Shown here: positions 1 through 8,457 of the stretch, piece after piece
Position numbering within the stretch: the stretch's first letter is position 1
Layout: every line of letters starts with the position of its first letter
Source: Leptospira haakeii
Lineage (GTDB): Bacteria > Spirochaetota > Leptospiria > Leptospirales > Leptospiraceae
NCBI RefSeq assembly: GCF_002812045.1
Contig: NZ_NPEG01000003.1
Span: 1-64,000 of the forward strand
Direction: 5' to 3'
Length of the DNA: 64,000 nucleotides
Notes under the pieces: generated by a model
Database searches by the model: none
Seen by the model: only the letters and a program-made list of their open reading frames with translations
Told to the model about the DNA's origin: nothing
Position numbers and translations under genes: made by a program

Positions 1-47
1 CTCTGGGCGGTTTACACGATTATGCCGTGACAAACAGGCTTATCAAT

Positions 48-275
48 TCAGCGCTCATCATGCCTTTTACCTTCCAAAGTATAATCGAAAATTCCTTCGT
101 ACAGATCTTCTTTGTTCTTAAATTTTAGATAGAGAAGTGGACGGGACAAATTGGCCTGTTTGGCAATATCATCCATGGAAGTTTTAGAATACCCGAATTG
201 AAGAAAACAATATAAGGCGGCGTCTAAAATTTCCTTTTTTCTTTCCTCGTCTACTATAGATATCTTTCGGGTCAT
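48..275 (-). pseudogene. TetR/AcrR regulator, DNA-binding domain only (truncated)
   Basis: The predicted 75-residue product is a clear TetR N-terminal domain: a basic start, an ILDAALYCFLQFGYSKTSMDDIA helix-turn-helix region, and the ANLSRPLLYLKFKNKEDLYEGI recognition helix with the family Y/F-K-x-K-E-L motif. TetR proteins are normally about 190-220 residues, so the ligand-binding domain is missing. All three minus-strand frames close within about 40 bases after the break, so one simple frameshift does not restore it inside the window. ATG at 275 is preferred; a TTG at 290 is also in frame. It is divergent from the hydrolase at 427 and may once have repressed it through the inverted repeats in between. 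It could be a degraded gene or a stand-alone DNA-binding fragment. Confidence 0.6.
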
Positions 276-283
276 AAGATTAT

Positions 284-309
284 TTGACAAATTTATAAAA
301 AAATGTCAA
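284..309. promoter_or_regulatory. Inverted repeat TTGACA-N14-TGTCAA
   Basis: Perfect 6-base arms at 284-289 and 304-309 lie just upstream of the TetR ATG. The same half-site recurs about 54 bp further on. This is a candidate operator for the adjacent TetR-type gene, by inference from position and symmetry only. Confidence 0.4.
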
Positions 310-337
310 CTTTATCCGGATTCCCAGGTCTGAAAAA

Positions 338-366
338 TTGACAAGTTAGACTTAAATTGTCAAAAT
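338..366 (+). promoter_or_regulatory. Promoter with overlapping inverted repeat upstream of the hydrolase gene
   Basis: TTGACAA (338-344) and TTGTCAA (357-363) form a perfect 7-base inverted repeat with a 12-base spacer. TTGACA at 338-343 also serves as a consensus -35 with CAAAAT at 361-366 as a -10 after 17 bases. A repressor bound to the repeat would cover the promoter of the gene at 427. Confidence 0.45.
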
Positions 367-426
367 GTAAGGATTATATTCTTCCGGTCTCCGGGAGATC
401 TATTCTGAGTAAGGAAATAGTAAAAA

Positions 427-1596
427 ATGAAGAAGGTACACAGTTCTCGAAAATGGCTCTTCCCAGTCCTGGTCTTAGTTCTTGGAACGTCATTTTTTTA
501 TACCTGCCAGGCAATGGGTAAAAAGGCAGAAGGAGAAAGACTGATCAAGATGCAAGAATCTCCACAATGGAAGGATGGACAATTCGTAAATCCTCAACCT
601 CTGATCAATGATTTCTGGATGGCATTAGGTAGTATGTTCCGACAAAGTGAGGATGTAAATCCCAAAGATCCTGTCCCGGTAGTTTTTGTAGAAAAATCAA
701 GATTTTCTAAATTACCTGACTCGGGCTTAAGAGTTACTTGGTTTGGACATTCTTCTTCTTTGATAGAGTTGGATGGAGTTAGGGTTTTGACTGATCCTGT
801 TTGGTCTGATAGAACTTCTCCTTCTCCCTGGATCGGTCCTAAAAGATGGTATCCACCTTTAGTTTCTTTGGAAGATCTTCCTGAAATAGACGTAGTATTA
901 ATTTCTCATGATCATTATGATCATATGGATCTCGGAACTATTTCTAAACTCAAAAATAGAAACCTATTATTCGTAGTTCCACTCGGTTTGGGGGCGAACC
1001 TTTCTTACTGGGGAGTTCCTACCGAAAAGATAGTGGAGTTAGATTGGTGGGAAACTAAGAAGATCAAAAATCTTGAAATAGTAAGCACTCCTGCAAGACA
1101 TGCATCCGGAAGATATCTTTTAGATAATGATAAAAAACTTTGGTCCAGTTATGCACTTCTTGGAACTAAACATAAGGTTTATTTTTCGGGAGATACAGGT
1201 TTATTCCCTAAGATGAAAGAGATCGGAGAAAAATATGGACCTTTCGATCTAACGATGATAGAAACAGGGCAATATAACCAAGCTTGGCCAGATTGGCATA
1301 TTGGGCCGGAACAAGCAGTGATCGCTCATACTCAACTGAAAGGAAAAGTCCTTCTTCCTATTCACTGGGGATTGTTTGCACTTGCTTCTCATGGATGGAC
1401 AGAGCCTATAGAAAGAGTTTTAGAAAAATCTAAAGAACTTGGGGTTACGGTGATCACTCCTAAACCTGGAGAAAGTGCCGAGCCTGGTTTAAAAAAAGAT
1501 TATATTGCTTGGTGGCCTAAACTTCCTTATAATTCCGCCAAAGAAGATCCAATCTTATCCAGTCAATTGGAAGAAAATACTGCGAGTGCGAGGTAA
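427..1596 (+). CDS. Membrane-anchored metallo-beta-lactamase-fold hydrolase (NAPE-PLD/RomA-like)
   Basis: The 389-residue protein has an N-terminal hydrophobic segment (about residues 9-28) that could be a signal anchor or a relaxed lipobox ending in Cys. The metal-binding signature is complete: H-D-H-Y-D-H at residues 161-166, a later HASGR, SGDTG and the IHWG motif. The pattern and length match bacterial relatives of N-acyl-phosphatidylethanolamine phospholipase D, also seen in RomA-type proteins. An envelope phosphodiesterase acting on lipid-like substrates is likely, but the substrate cannot be read from sequence. The next gene starts 4 bases after its stop, so the two are probably co-transcribed from the TTGACA promoter upstream. 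Confidence 0.8.
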   Translation: MKKVHSSRKWLFPVLVLVLGTSFFYTCQAMGKKAEGERLIKMQESPQWKDGQFVNPQPLINDFWMALGSMFRQSEDVNPKDPVPVVFVEKSRFSKLPDSGLRVTWFGHSSSLIELDGVRVLTDPVWSDRTSPSPWIGPKRWYPPLVSLEDLPEIDVVLISHDHYDHMDLGTISKLKNRNLLFVVPLGLGANLSYWGVPTEKIVELDWWETKKIKNLEIVSTPARHASGRYLLDNDKKLWSSYALLGTKHKVYFSGDTGLFPKMKEIGEKYGPFDLTMIETGQYNQAWPDWHIGPEQAVIAHTQLKGKVLLPIHWGLFALASHGWTEPIERVLEKSKELGVTVITPKPGESAEPGLKKDYIAWWPKLPYNSAKEDPILSSQLEENTASAR

Positions 1597-1600
1597 TCAA

Positions 1601-2263
1601 ATGAAATTAAGAGTAATTATCACAGGCTCCACAGGAATGGTGGGAGAAGGTGTTTTGTTAGAATGTTTGGAAGATCCGAATGTGGAAAAAATACTTCTGC
1701 TGAATAGGAAGCCGTATGGAATTTCTCATCCTAAAGTGGAGGAAGTCCTACATTCCGATTTTTCGGATATTTCCGCAATTAAAGACAAATTGAAAGGATA
1801 TAATGCCTGCTTTTTCTGCTCGGGAGTTTCTTCCATAGGATTGAATGAAGAAGAATTTTTTAAACTGACTCATACATTGACACTGCATGTAGCAAGCACC
1901 TTGGCTTCTCTAAATCCTAATATGAGTTTTTCTTATATTTCAGGAGCCGGAACTGATAGCACTGAAAAAGGAAAAACAATGTGGGCGAGAGTAAAAGGAA
2001 AGACCGAAAATGATCTAATAAAACTTCCTTTTGCAAAGGTGTATAATTTCCGGCCAGGTTATATGCACCCAACTCCTGGTGCAAAGAATACTTTGTCTGC
2101 TTATAAATATATTGGTTGGAGTTTTCCGATCTTAAGAACAATTTTCCCAAAACGAGTTTCTACTTTGAAACAACTTGCGGTTGCGATGATACGTGCGAGT
2201 GAAAATGGTTTTAATAAGAATACTGTAGAAGTGGAAGATATTTTGGAATTATCCAAGGTTTAA
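1601..2263 (+). CDS. NAD(P)-binding Rossmann-fold oxidoreductase (HTATIP2/epimerase-like)
   Basis: The product is 220 residues from the ATG at 1601, which directly follows the stop of the hydrolase gene. It starts with a dinucleotide-binding stretch (VIITGSTGMVGEGVL), followed by a short-chain-dehydrogenase/epimerase-like body with FSYISGAGTD and an YNFRPGYM segment. These features match the small atypical SDR proteins annotated as NAD-dependent epimerases. A longer reading frame from 1505 overlaps the upstream gene by about 90 bases and starts with an unrelated sequence, so it was not used. No substrate can be assigned. Co-location suggests a function linked to the metallo-hydrolase. Confidence 0.75.
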   Translation: MKLRVIITGSTGMVGEGVLLECLEDPNVEKILLLNRKPYGISHPKVEEVLHSDFSDISAIKDKLKGYNACFFCSGVSSIGLNEEEFFKLTHTLTLHVASTLASLNPNMSFSYISGAGTDSTEKGKTMWARVKGKTENDLIKLPFAKVYNFRPGYMHPTPGAKNTLSAYKYIGWSFPILRTIFPKRVSTLKQLAVAMIRASENGFNKNTVEVEDILELSKV

Positions 2264-2396
2264 AATAAATACAGTAAATAGGGATATATTTTCGGATCTT
2301 TTTCAGAACATATCCTCGTATAATTTTGATTGAGTAAGAATCGGGCATTTAGATTTAATGAAGACTCGATCTAATATACCTTAGGTTTCTGGATTT

Positions 2397-3746
2397 ATGG
2401 AAAGTGAAGCACGAATGAAAAAAGTTTTGGATAATATGCCTATCCTCTTCTTTTCCTTGGATGAGAACTTTAAGCCTCTATCCTGGAATTACGAATGCGA
2501 AAGAGTTTTAGGATTTTCTTTGGAAGAAATTCTAAATGATAAAAACTTCTCCTTTAAAAATCTGATCCAAGTAAAAGGAGAAGGGGAATCTTCTGGTTTT
2601 AATCCTGAACTTTTAAACTCTGAATTTAAAAATTGGGAGTTGGACCTAATTTCTAAGGAAGGGAAATCAAAGTTAGTCTCCCTCTCCAATATCTCATCAG
2701 AATTCCCGTTGTTTGGTTCCACGAATTGGTTCGTAGGCGTGGACATTACCAGGACCAAGGAGATCGAAAGGGAATTAACAAGTTCATTAAAAGAACTTTC
2801 TGATTTTCAAACAGCGCTTAATGCGGTTTCCATTGTAGCGATCACGGATCGAGCCGGGACGATCATTTATGTGAATCAGAACTTTTGCGATATAAGCGGT
2901 TATTCAAGAGACGAACTTTTAGGCCATAACCATCGCATTATCAACTCGGGCTATCACCCTAAGGAATTTTTTGTAGATCTTTGGAAAACGATCGCAAAAG
3001 GAAAAATTTGGAAGGGTGAGATTAAGAATAAGGCAAAAGACGGAAGATATTATTGGGTGGATACAACCATTTCTCCTATCTTAGACGATAATGGAAAACC
3101 ATACCAATATCTTGCTATTCGTAATGATATCACGGAAAGAAAGGAGACCGAAGAGAAGGCAAGACATGCAGAGAATAATCTGAAAATCCTGCAAGATAGG
3201 ATGAGCCCTCACTTCCTTTTTAATACATTGAGTATTATCCATTCCTATCTACAGACAAATCCCGGACTCGCGGATTCCGCTATTTTGATGCTTGCCGATA
3301 ATTATAGATTTCTAATGGACCAAGCAAACCAACAACTTGTTCCTTTCGATATAGAATGGGAATTTATGGAAAATTATTTACAACTTCTAAAACTCAGATT
3401 TTCGGACTTCTTGGAAGTGGAATCCGAAAAGTTGGGAAACTTTAAACAATGTCAGATCCCTCCTTTGACCCTGCAACCTCTGGTTGAAAATTCTTATATT
3501 CATGGATTAAGAGATAGAAAAGGAAAAGGAAAAATCAGCGTAAAGGCTTCTATCCAAGATGGAAAAACTTTGGTGACCATCCGAGATAATGGAAAGGGCC
3601 TAAGTGATGCAAATATTCATTCCAGAAGTATTGCGAACATCTCTGAACGTCTGAAATTTTATCTTTACGATTCGGAAGTAAAAATTGAAAATCATCCTGA
3701 GGGTGGCGCGATCGTAACGATCGGTTTTAAATCCGCGAAAAATTAA
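2397..3746 (+). CDS. Cytoplasmic PAS-PAS sensor histidine kinase, LytS/YehU type
   Basis: The 449-residue protein has no membrane segment. Two PAS domains occupy about residues 1-120 and 135-255; the second carries the PAS/PAC features NFCDISGYSRDELLG and an ITERK end. The kinase core is of the His_kinase (LytS) class: the phospho-acceptor His is in SPHFLFNTL, and the ATPase N box is in LQPLVENSYIHGL with a later RDNGKGL. It sits 6 bases upstream of a LytTR response regulator, forming a typical LytS/LytR pair. The soluble double-PAS input suggests sensing of an internal signal such as redox state or a small ligand, which is inference. Confidence 0.88.
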   Translation: MESEARMKKVLDNMPILFFSLDENFKPLSWNYECERVLGFSLEEILNDKNFSFKNLIQVKGEGESSGFNPELLNSEFKNWELDLISKEGKSKLVSLSNISSEFPLFGSTNWFVGVDITRTKEIERELTSSLKELSDFQTALNAVSIVAITDRAGTIIYVNQNFCDISGYSRDELLGHNHRIINSGYHPKEFFVDLWKTIAKGKIWKGEIKNKAKDGRYYWVDTTISPILDDNGKPYQYLAIRNDITERKETEEKARHAENNLKILQDRMSPHFLFNTLSIIHSYLQTNPGLADSAILMLADNYRFLMDQANQQLVPFDIEWEFMENYLQLLKLRFSDFLEVESEKLGNFKQCQIPPLTLQPLVENSYIHGLRDRKGKGKISVKASIQDGKTLVTIRDNGKGLSDANIHSRSIANISERLKFYLYDSEVKIENHPEGGAIVTIGFKSAKN

Positions 3747-3752
3747 TAAAGT

Positions 3753-4475
3753 ATGGCAGAATGGAAAACACTAATTGTAGAGGATGAGGCGCCTACCAGG
3801 GAACTACTCGTAAATTATTGTTTAGCAAGACCTGAATTAAAATTAGTAAAAGTCGCAAAAGACGGCGAAGAGGCCCTCGAATATCTGCAGAACGAAGAGT
3901 TCCATCTTGCATTTTTAGACATCAATCTTCCTATTCTTTCCGGTTTGGATATTTTAGAAAGATTAGAGAATCCTCCTTATATCATTTTTATTACTGCCTT
4001 AAGAGACAAGGCTATCGAAGCATTTGAATTTGGCGTAATAGATTATTTGCTCAAACCATTTTCTAAAGAAAGATTTTTTAAGGCTGTAGATCGCGCCTTG
4101 GAAATTTTGGGTAATGAGGCGGACAAACCTTCCAAGAACGTTTTTAACGAGCATGGGCTTTTTATCCTAGAAAAGGAAAATCATTTTCTTATCCCGTATG
4201 GAGAGATCATCTATATTTCTTCCAGAGATAATTTTAGTGTGGTCCATACGGAAAAAAGACAGTATGTAACTTATAAATCCTTAAAAAGTCTGGAGCAAAA
4301 ACTTCCTCCTGGCAAGTTTTTAAGAATATATAAACAATACATAATTAACTTGGAAAAGTTATCTCATTTACAAAGTGATAATATGGGAAATTACTCCGTT
4401 CATTTAAAGGATGAAGACGAAACACAACTTCCTGTCGGAAGAAAATATATCTCTAAGATCAAAGAACTTCTCTAA
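3753..4475 (+). CDS. LytTR-family response regulator
   Basis: The 240-residue protein has an N-terminal receiver (about 1-120) with acidic residues in IVEDEAPT, the phospho-acceptor Asp in LAFLDINLP, the Thr in FITAL and the Lys in LLKPFSKE. The C-terminal part (about 140-240) is a LytTR DNA-binding domain, with GEIIYISSRDNFSVV and FLRIYKQYIIN as its marker segments. It is encoded 6 bases after the LytS-type kinase and is the obvious partner. LytTR proteins bind pairs of short direct repeats at target promoters; no target could be identified here. Confidence 0.9.
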   Translation: MAEWKTLIVEDEAPTRELLVNYCLARPELKLVKVAKDGEEALEYLQNEEFHLAFLDINLPILSGLDILERLENPPYIIFITALRDKAIEAFEFGVIDYLLKPFSKERFFKAVDRALEILGNEADKPSKNVFNEHGLFILEKENHFLIPYGEIIYISSRDNFSVVHTEKRQYVTYKSLKSLEQKLPPGKFLRIYKQYIINLEKLSHLQSDNMGNYSVHLKDEDETQLPVGRKYISKIKELL

Positions 4476-4612
4476 TTTTCTCCCTGTAATTTTGCCGTTT
4501 AAGAACGGATTTCCCCGTATTCCATTCCAACCATTGACTTAAGAAAGAAATCCATATATCTTCTCTCTTTCCGGCTAACCAGGAAGAATCGGGCCAAAAG
4601 AGGAAGTATAAA

Positions 4613-6001
4613 GTGGAAAACGAGAAAGAGGATCGTCTCGCTAGTTTACAATTTTTAGGTGGAGTAGGGACTGTTACAGGTTCAAAATATCTAGTAAAAG
4701 TTTTCGGCAAAACGATCTTGATAGACTGCGGACTTTTTCAAGGAGAGAAAAAGTTAAGACTTCTGAATTGGGACTCCGACCAATTTTTCCCTGCCGAAAT
4801 AGATCATATTCTTCTTACCCATGGTCATTTGGACCATTGCGGGTATTTACCGAGGGTCGTTAAAAAAGGATTTAGGGGCAAAATATTCGGTACTAAGCCA
4901 ACATTAGATGTATCTAATATAGTTCTCAAAGACAGCGCAAAATTGCAAGAAGAAGACGCAGAACTTGCAAATTCGGGCGGATATTCAAAACATAAACCCG
5001 CTCTTCCTTTATACGATAGTGATGATGCAGAAAAGACGATCAAACTATTTCATGCAGTAGAGATTGGAGAATGGTTCGATTTGGAACCAAATATAAAGTT
5101 TCGTTTCAGATATAACGGTCATATTTTAGGAGCTAGCTTTATAGAATTGAAGATCGGAGATAAAACCCTAATTTTTTCCGGGGACATTGGAAGGGATGAA
5201 GATCCTCTTTTATTTCCTCCGGAAAGGCCGGAAGAAGGTGATATTATTCTAATAGAGTCCACTTACGGAAATCGAATACATAGAGGAAATCCGATCAAAC
5301 GTTTGGCTCAGTTAATCCATGAATTCTCTACTTCTAAAGGTACTATAGTCATTCCATGTTTTGCAGTAGAGAGAATACAAGCAGTCATGTATTTGATCTG
5401 GAAATTGATGAAAGAGGGAGAAATACCGAATATTCCGGTTTATATGGATTCTCCTATGGGTTCAAAAGTTTTAGATTTATTTAATATTTATGGAAGTGAA
5501 TGGCATAAATTAAAAGAAGATGAATTGGCCGAACTTAAAGAGGATATATTCTGCATTACTGAATCTTCTGAGACTAAAAAAATCGCAAACAAAAAAGGTC
5601 CTAAAATTGTGATCGCAGGGAGTGGAATGGCAACAGGAGGCAGAGTGCTTTCCTATTTGGAACATTCTTTAGGGGATTCTAACTCTTTAGTATTATTCGT
5701 AGGTTACCAAGCAAGAGAAACCAGAGGTAATAAGCTACTCAGAGGAGATACCGAGATCAAGATCCGTGGCAAATATCATGAAGTAAGATGCGATGTTCAG
5801 AATATCGACGGCTTATCTGCTCACGCGGACCAAACAGAACTCATTCAATGGTTATCCAAGATCAAAACTTCACCCAAACAAGTATTCATTGTGCATGGAG
5901 AAGAAGATGCGAGTAGGATCTTAGGAAATCGGATTCGCAAAGAATACGGCTGGGAAACAAGGATCCCTGACAGGGGAGAAGTTTTCGAATTCGAGGTGTA
6001 A
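4613..6001 (+). CDS. Beta-CASP metallo-beta-lactamase-fold ribonuclease-like protein
   Basis: The 462-residue protein shows all hallmarks of the beta-CASP nuclease group. These include an HGHLDHCGYLP metal motif, SGDIGRD, ESTYGNR (motif A), a beta-CASP insert with PVYMDSPMG, GSGMATGGRV and a C-terminal LSAHADQTEL segment. It resembles the bacterial CPSF73/YSH1-like proteins usually annotated as MBL-fold RNA-specificity hydrolases, and acts presumably on RNA in the cytoplasm. A GTG start at 4613 with AGAGGAAG about 8 bases upstream is used. The gene stands alone between the LytTR regulator and the Crp/Fnr gene. Confidence 0.85.
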   Translation: MENEKEDRLASLQFLGGVGTVTGSKYLVKVFGKTILIDCGLFQGEKKLRLLNWDSDQFFPAEIDHILLTHGHLDHCGYLPRVVKKGFRGKIFGTKPTLDVSNIVLKDSAKLQEEDAELANSGGYSKHKPALPLYDSDDAEKTIKLFHAVEIGEWFDLEPNIKFRFRYNGHILGASFIELKIGDKTLIFSGDIGRDEDPLLFPPERPEEGDIILIESTYGNRIHRGNPIKRLAQLIHEFSTSKGTIVIPCFAVERIQAVMYLIWKLMKEGEIPNIPVYMDSPMGSKVLDLFNIYGSEWHKLKEDELAELKEDIFCITESSETKKIANKKGPKIVIAGSGMATGGRVLSYLEHSLGDSNSLVLFVGYQARETRGNKLLRGDTEIKIRGKYHEVRCDVQNIDGLSAHADQTELIQWLSKIKTSPKQVFIVHGEEDASRILGNRIRKEYGWETRIPDRGEVFEFEV

Positions 6002-6081
6002 TCTGTTATTTGGGGGCCAGAAATTTTCACCCTGGAAATCCGCAGGAAACCATCCCAATCGGTAGGATCTCCCACCGGCCC

Positions 6082-6110
6082 TTGACCTTTGATTTATTCT
6101 CAAGTATGGT
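6082..6110 (+). promoter_or_regulatory. Sigma-70-type promoter of the Crp/Fnr gene
   Basis: TTGACC at 6082-6087 and TATGGT at 6105-6110 are separated by 17 bases, 32 bases upstream of the ATG at 6142. An AAGGGA ribosome-binding site precedes that ATG. This supports 6142 over earlier in-frame codons as the start. Confidence 0.5.
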
Positions 6111-6141
6111 AAGAACATCGAGATATATAAGGGACTTAAAC

Positions 6142-6822
6142 ATGACCAGCGCAGTAAAAATCGAAACTGAAACAAACCGAGTTTTACCAAGAGAAATTTT
6201 TCCGAAAGAAAACCTTCTCCACCACCATGAACTTAATTTCACCCGCAGGAAAATTTCCAAAGGTGAGGTATTATTCTCCCAAGGAGAGCAGGCCAACGGA
6301 TTTTATATAGTCGAGACCGGCTCCATCCGATCTTATAGAACTTCAGGTTCCGGGGAAAAACAGCATACATTCAAAATTTATCATCCGGGTAACTGGGTAG
6401 GGATCAGAGATGCGGCTATCGGTGGAAATTATCTACACCATGCAGTTGCACTTGTTGAATCAACAGTTCTATTTGTCGAGGAAGAAGAACTTCGCAGACT
6501 TCTAAACTCTGATTCGGAATTCCAAAACTCAGTATTCAGACAAGTTACTATCGAAGCCGTGGAATCAGAGAATAAGATCTATTCTTTGGGAACTCGTCAG
6601 GTCCACGCAAAACTTTCAGAATTTTTATTACAATTATCAGAATCCCAAGACTCGGAAGAAGATCTTCCATTCACTCGTGAGATCATGGCATCAATGATCG
6701 GTGTGACTACTGAGACCTTGGTTCGTGCCTTGGCTGATTTTAAAAGCAGAGGTTGGGTGGAAATAGACAAAAGAAAAATAGTGATTAAAAATGAAGAGGC
6801 TCTTCTTCGTTTGCTGGATTAA
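6142..6822 (+). CDS. Crp/Fnr-family transcriptional regulator without cysteines
   Basis: The 226-residue product has an N-terminal cyclic-nucleotide-binding-like domain (SKGEVLFSQGEQANGFYIVETGSIRSY, then HPGNWVGIRDAAIGG) and a C-terminal winged helix. The recognition helix reads MIGVTTETLVRALADF. There is no cysteine anywhere, so it cannot ligate an iron-sulfur cluster as true FNR does. The ExxVR pattern of the recognition helix differs from ExxSR of FNR/FixK and RExxGR of CRP. It lies one gene away from the cbb3 oxidase operon, whose upstream region carries an FNR-like box, so it is a plausible but unproven regulator of that operon. Confidence 0.85.
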   Translation: MTSAVKIETETNRVLPREIFPKENLLHHHELNFTRRKISKGEVLFSQGEQANGFYIVETGSIRSYRTSGSGEKQHTFKIYHPGNWVGIRDAAIGGNYLHHAVALVESTVLFVEEEELRRLLNSDSEFQNSVFRQVTIEAVESENKIYSLGTRQVHAKLSEFLLQLSESQDSEEDLPFTREIMASMIGVTTETLVRALADFKSRGWVEIDKRKIVIKNEEALLRLLD

Positions 6823-6864
6823 ACATCCGAACCATTTCTAAATTGAAAATTACAGTTTTATAAA

Positions 6865-7533
6865 ATGGTCCGGTATGATTTTCAAACCACTCTCAACTTT
6901 CAAGTAAATCGCGTCCAACTAAAGGGAGAACTTTTTATTCCAAGCCGGGCCGCTTTTTTAGCGGTCTTGGTTTTGGATGAGAAGGACGACAAATTCGCGG
7001 ATCGATTTTCTAAGATGAGAAATTTTCTGAATGAAAGGGGAGTGGCCACTCTTTTTCTAAAAGGTCTATTGACCCATGAAGAAAGAGAGATCCACGCAAA
7101 TCGTTCCGATACAAATCTACTATCCGATCGTCTTTTGGAGATCACTAAACAAATCAAAAATATAGAAGGTGCAGATTCTTTAAAAATTTCTTATATAGGT
7201 TCTTCTGCAATTGCAGGTAGAATGTTCCGGGCAGCTGGAAGTTCGGATTCTCCGGTCGAAAGCCTGATACTCATAGGAAATGGCCTCCAGGAATATAATG
7301 GCAAGTTTTTAAACGTTTCCGTGTTGAACATTTTAGGAGAGCTTGATTTTACGGGAAGAATAGTGAATCGCTCGATTCTTTCTAAGATAGAAAGTACGGT
7401 TAAAAAAGTCTATTTCGTGCCTGGCTCTCCCAGCCATTTTGAAGATAATACCAAATGGTTTATGGTATCAGAAGCAATCCAAAGATGGTATCTATTCCCT
7501 GAAAAAAGATCTTTGGAATTCTCCGAATTTTAA
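6865..7533 (+). CDS. Alpha/beta hydrolase, dienelactone-hydrolase-like
   Basis: The 222-residue protein aligns by eye with the small alpha/beta-hydrolase domain found alone or fused to phosphoribosyltransferases. It has an N-terminal strand followed by LKGELFIPSRA, a nucleophile region YIGSSAIAGRMF, an acidic-residue region LGELDFTGR, and a His in PGSPSHFED before the last helix. The nucleophile elbow lacks the strict GxSxG form, as is common in this subfamily. Substrate is unknown. Its stop is 3 bases from the convergent SafE-like gene. An ATG at 6865 follows the Crp/Fnr gene by 42 bases, so the two may share a transcript. Confidence 0.6.
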   Translation: MVRYDFQTTLNFQVNRVQLKGELFIPSRAAFLAVLVLDEKDDKFADRFSKMRNFLNERGVATLFLKGLLTHEEREIHANRSDTNLLSDRLLEITKQIKNIEGADSLKISYIGSSAIAGRMFRAAGSSDSPVESLILIGNGLQEYNGKFLNVSVLNILGELDFTGRIVNRSILSKIESTVKKVYFVPGSPSHFEDNTKWFMVSEAIQRWYLFPEKRSLEFSEF

Positions 7534-7536
7534 GAT

Positions 7537-8289
7537 TTAATGATGGTGGTGATGATGGCCACCTTCTTCCATTTTCACTCCAGGCTCAGAATGGTTATGA
7601 GTATGATTCATTCTGAATAACATTAAGGAAATTGAAAGAAGAATGATCGCAAAACCTGCGAGTTTTAGTTTATCTTTTCCGAATTTTGTTAAGATCATCC
7701 TAAATCCTAATCCAAAGCCGAAAAGTAAAGGGAAAGTCCCTAAAAAGAAGAAGAACATACTTAGGGCTCCGAACGCAGGGGATCCTGTTGCAAATGCCAT
7801 CACGAATGCCGGATACAATATCCCACAAGGTAAAAATCCGGTGATCATCCCGAACATGAATCCGATCGCTAAATGAGACCTTGGACCCTTATTTTCTCTG
7901 GATCTTAAAAGTTTAGATCCTACCTTCGCAAATACTTTGGAGAAAAATCTATTTTGGGTCCAATCTTTTTGGAATAAAATAGAAAGCCCAAAGAGTAGAA
8001 TAAAGGCTGCACCGAACCATGCCGCAAATTCTTGAGCAGGAAGTAATAAGGAAAGGCTTTGGTTTGTAACCTTTCCCAAAAATCCAAAACCTAAACCTAT
8101 GGAAGTATAGGAGACCAATCTTCCTAGATTATATAAAGTTTGTAATAGAACCGGGCTTGTTTTTTTATCAGAAGCGGAGATTGAAAGATTTAAACTTCCT
8201 GCCAAGGGACCACACATTCCTAAACAATGAAAAGAACCTGTCAGGCCGTTTAAAAAGGATCCGAATAATATCGCAGATATCAGTTCCAT
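7537..8289 (-). CDS. SafE/DsbD-type membrane protein with His-rich tail, cbb3 cluster
   Basis: The 250-residue protein has about six membrane helices with small-residue and Pro motifs such as HCLGMCGPLAGS and FLPCGILYPA. These are typical of the cytochrome-c-biogenesis/sulfite-exporter (DsbD_2, UreH-like) group that often closes cbb3 operons. The paired CxxC-like and PCG segments fit metal or thiol handling. The C-terminus is striking: HTHNHSE followed by GG and six histidines, a probable copper or other metal-binding tail. It starts 10 bases after the ccoS stop with AGGAG upstream. Role in copper delivery to the oxidase is inferred from context. Confidence 0.75.
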   Translation of the reverse strand: MELISAILFGSFLNGLTGSFHCLGMCGPLAGSLNLSISASDKKTSPVLLQTLYNLGRLVSYTSIGLGFGFLGKVTNQSLSLLLPAQEFAAWFGAAFILLFGLSILFQKDWTQNRFFSKVFAKVGSKLLRSRENKGPRSHLAIGFMFGMITGFLPCGILYPAFVMAFATGSPAFGALSMFFFFLGTFPLLFGFGLGFRMILTKFGKDKLKLAGFAIILLSISLMLFRMNHTHNHSEPGVKMEEGGHHHHHH

Positions 8290-8298
8290 AATTAACTC

Positions 8299-8457
8299 CT
8301 AATTCGATTTGTCCTGTTTATCTTCTTCGAATAATATTCTGTATTTGGGACCTTCGATATCTTCGTACTGTCCCGACTTGAGATTAAGTAGGAATACGTA
8401 AAATGCTCCGAAAGAGATCATGAGTGCGATCGGAATTGTTAGATACAAAGCGTTCAT
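8299..8457 (-). CDS. ccoS: CcoS, small cbb3 oxidase assembly protein
   Basis: This 52-residue gene is read directly from the sequence. An N-terminal membrane helix (about residues 3-25, LYLTIPIALMISFGAFYVF) is followed by a short tail containing GQYEDIEGPKYRILFEED. The FxW/L-x-SGQ(Y/F)-D-D-x-x-G-P pattern is characteristic of FixS/CcoS. Its ATG overlaps the ccoI stop by 4 bases (ATGA). CcoS is needed for cofactor insertion during cbb3 oxidase maturation, with the CcoI copper pump encoded immediately upstream. Confidence 0.88.
   Translation of the reverse strand: MNALYLTIPIALMISFGAFYVFLLNLKSGQYEDIEGPKYRILFEEDKQDKSN

Noticed and set aside
6142..6822. Oxygen-sensing FNR with an iron-sulfur cluster
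   Set aside because: The protein has no cysteine at all, so no cluster can be held.
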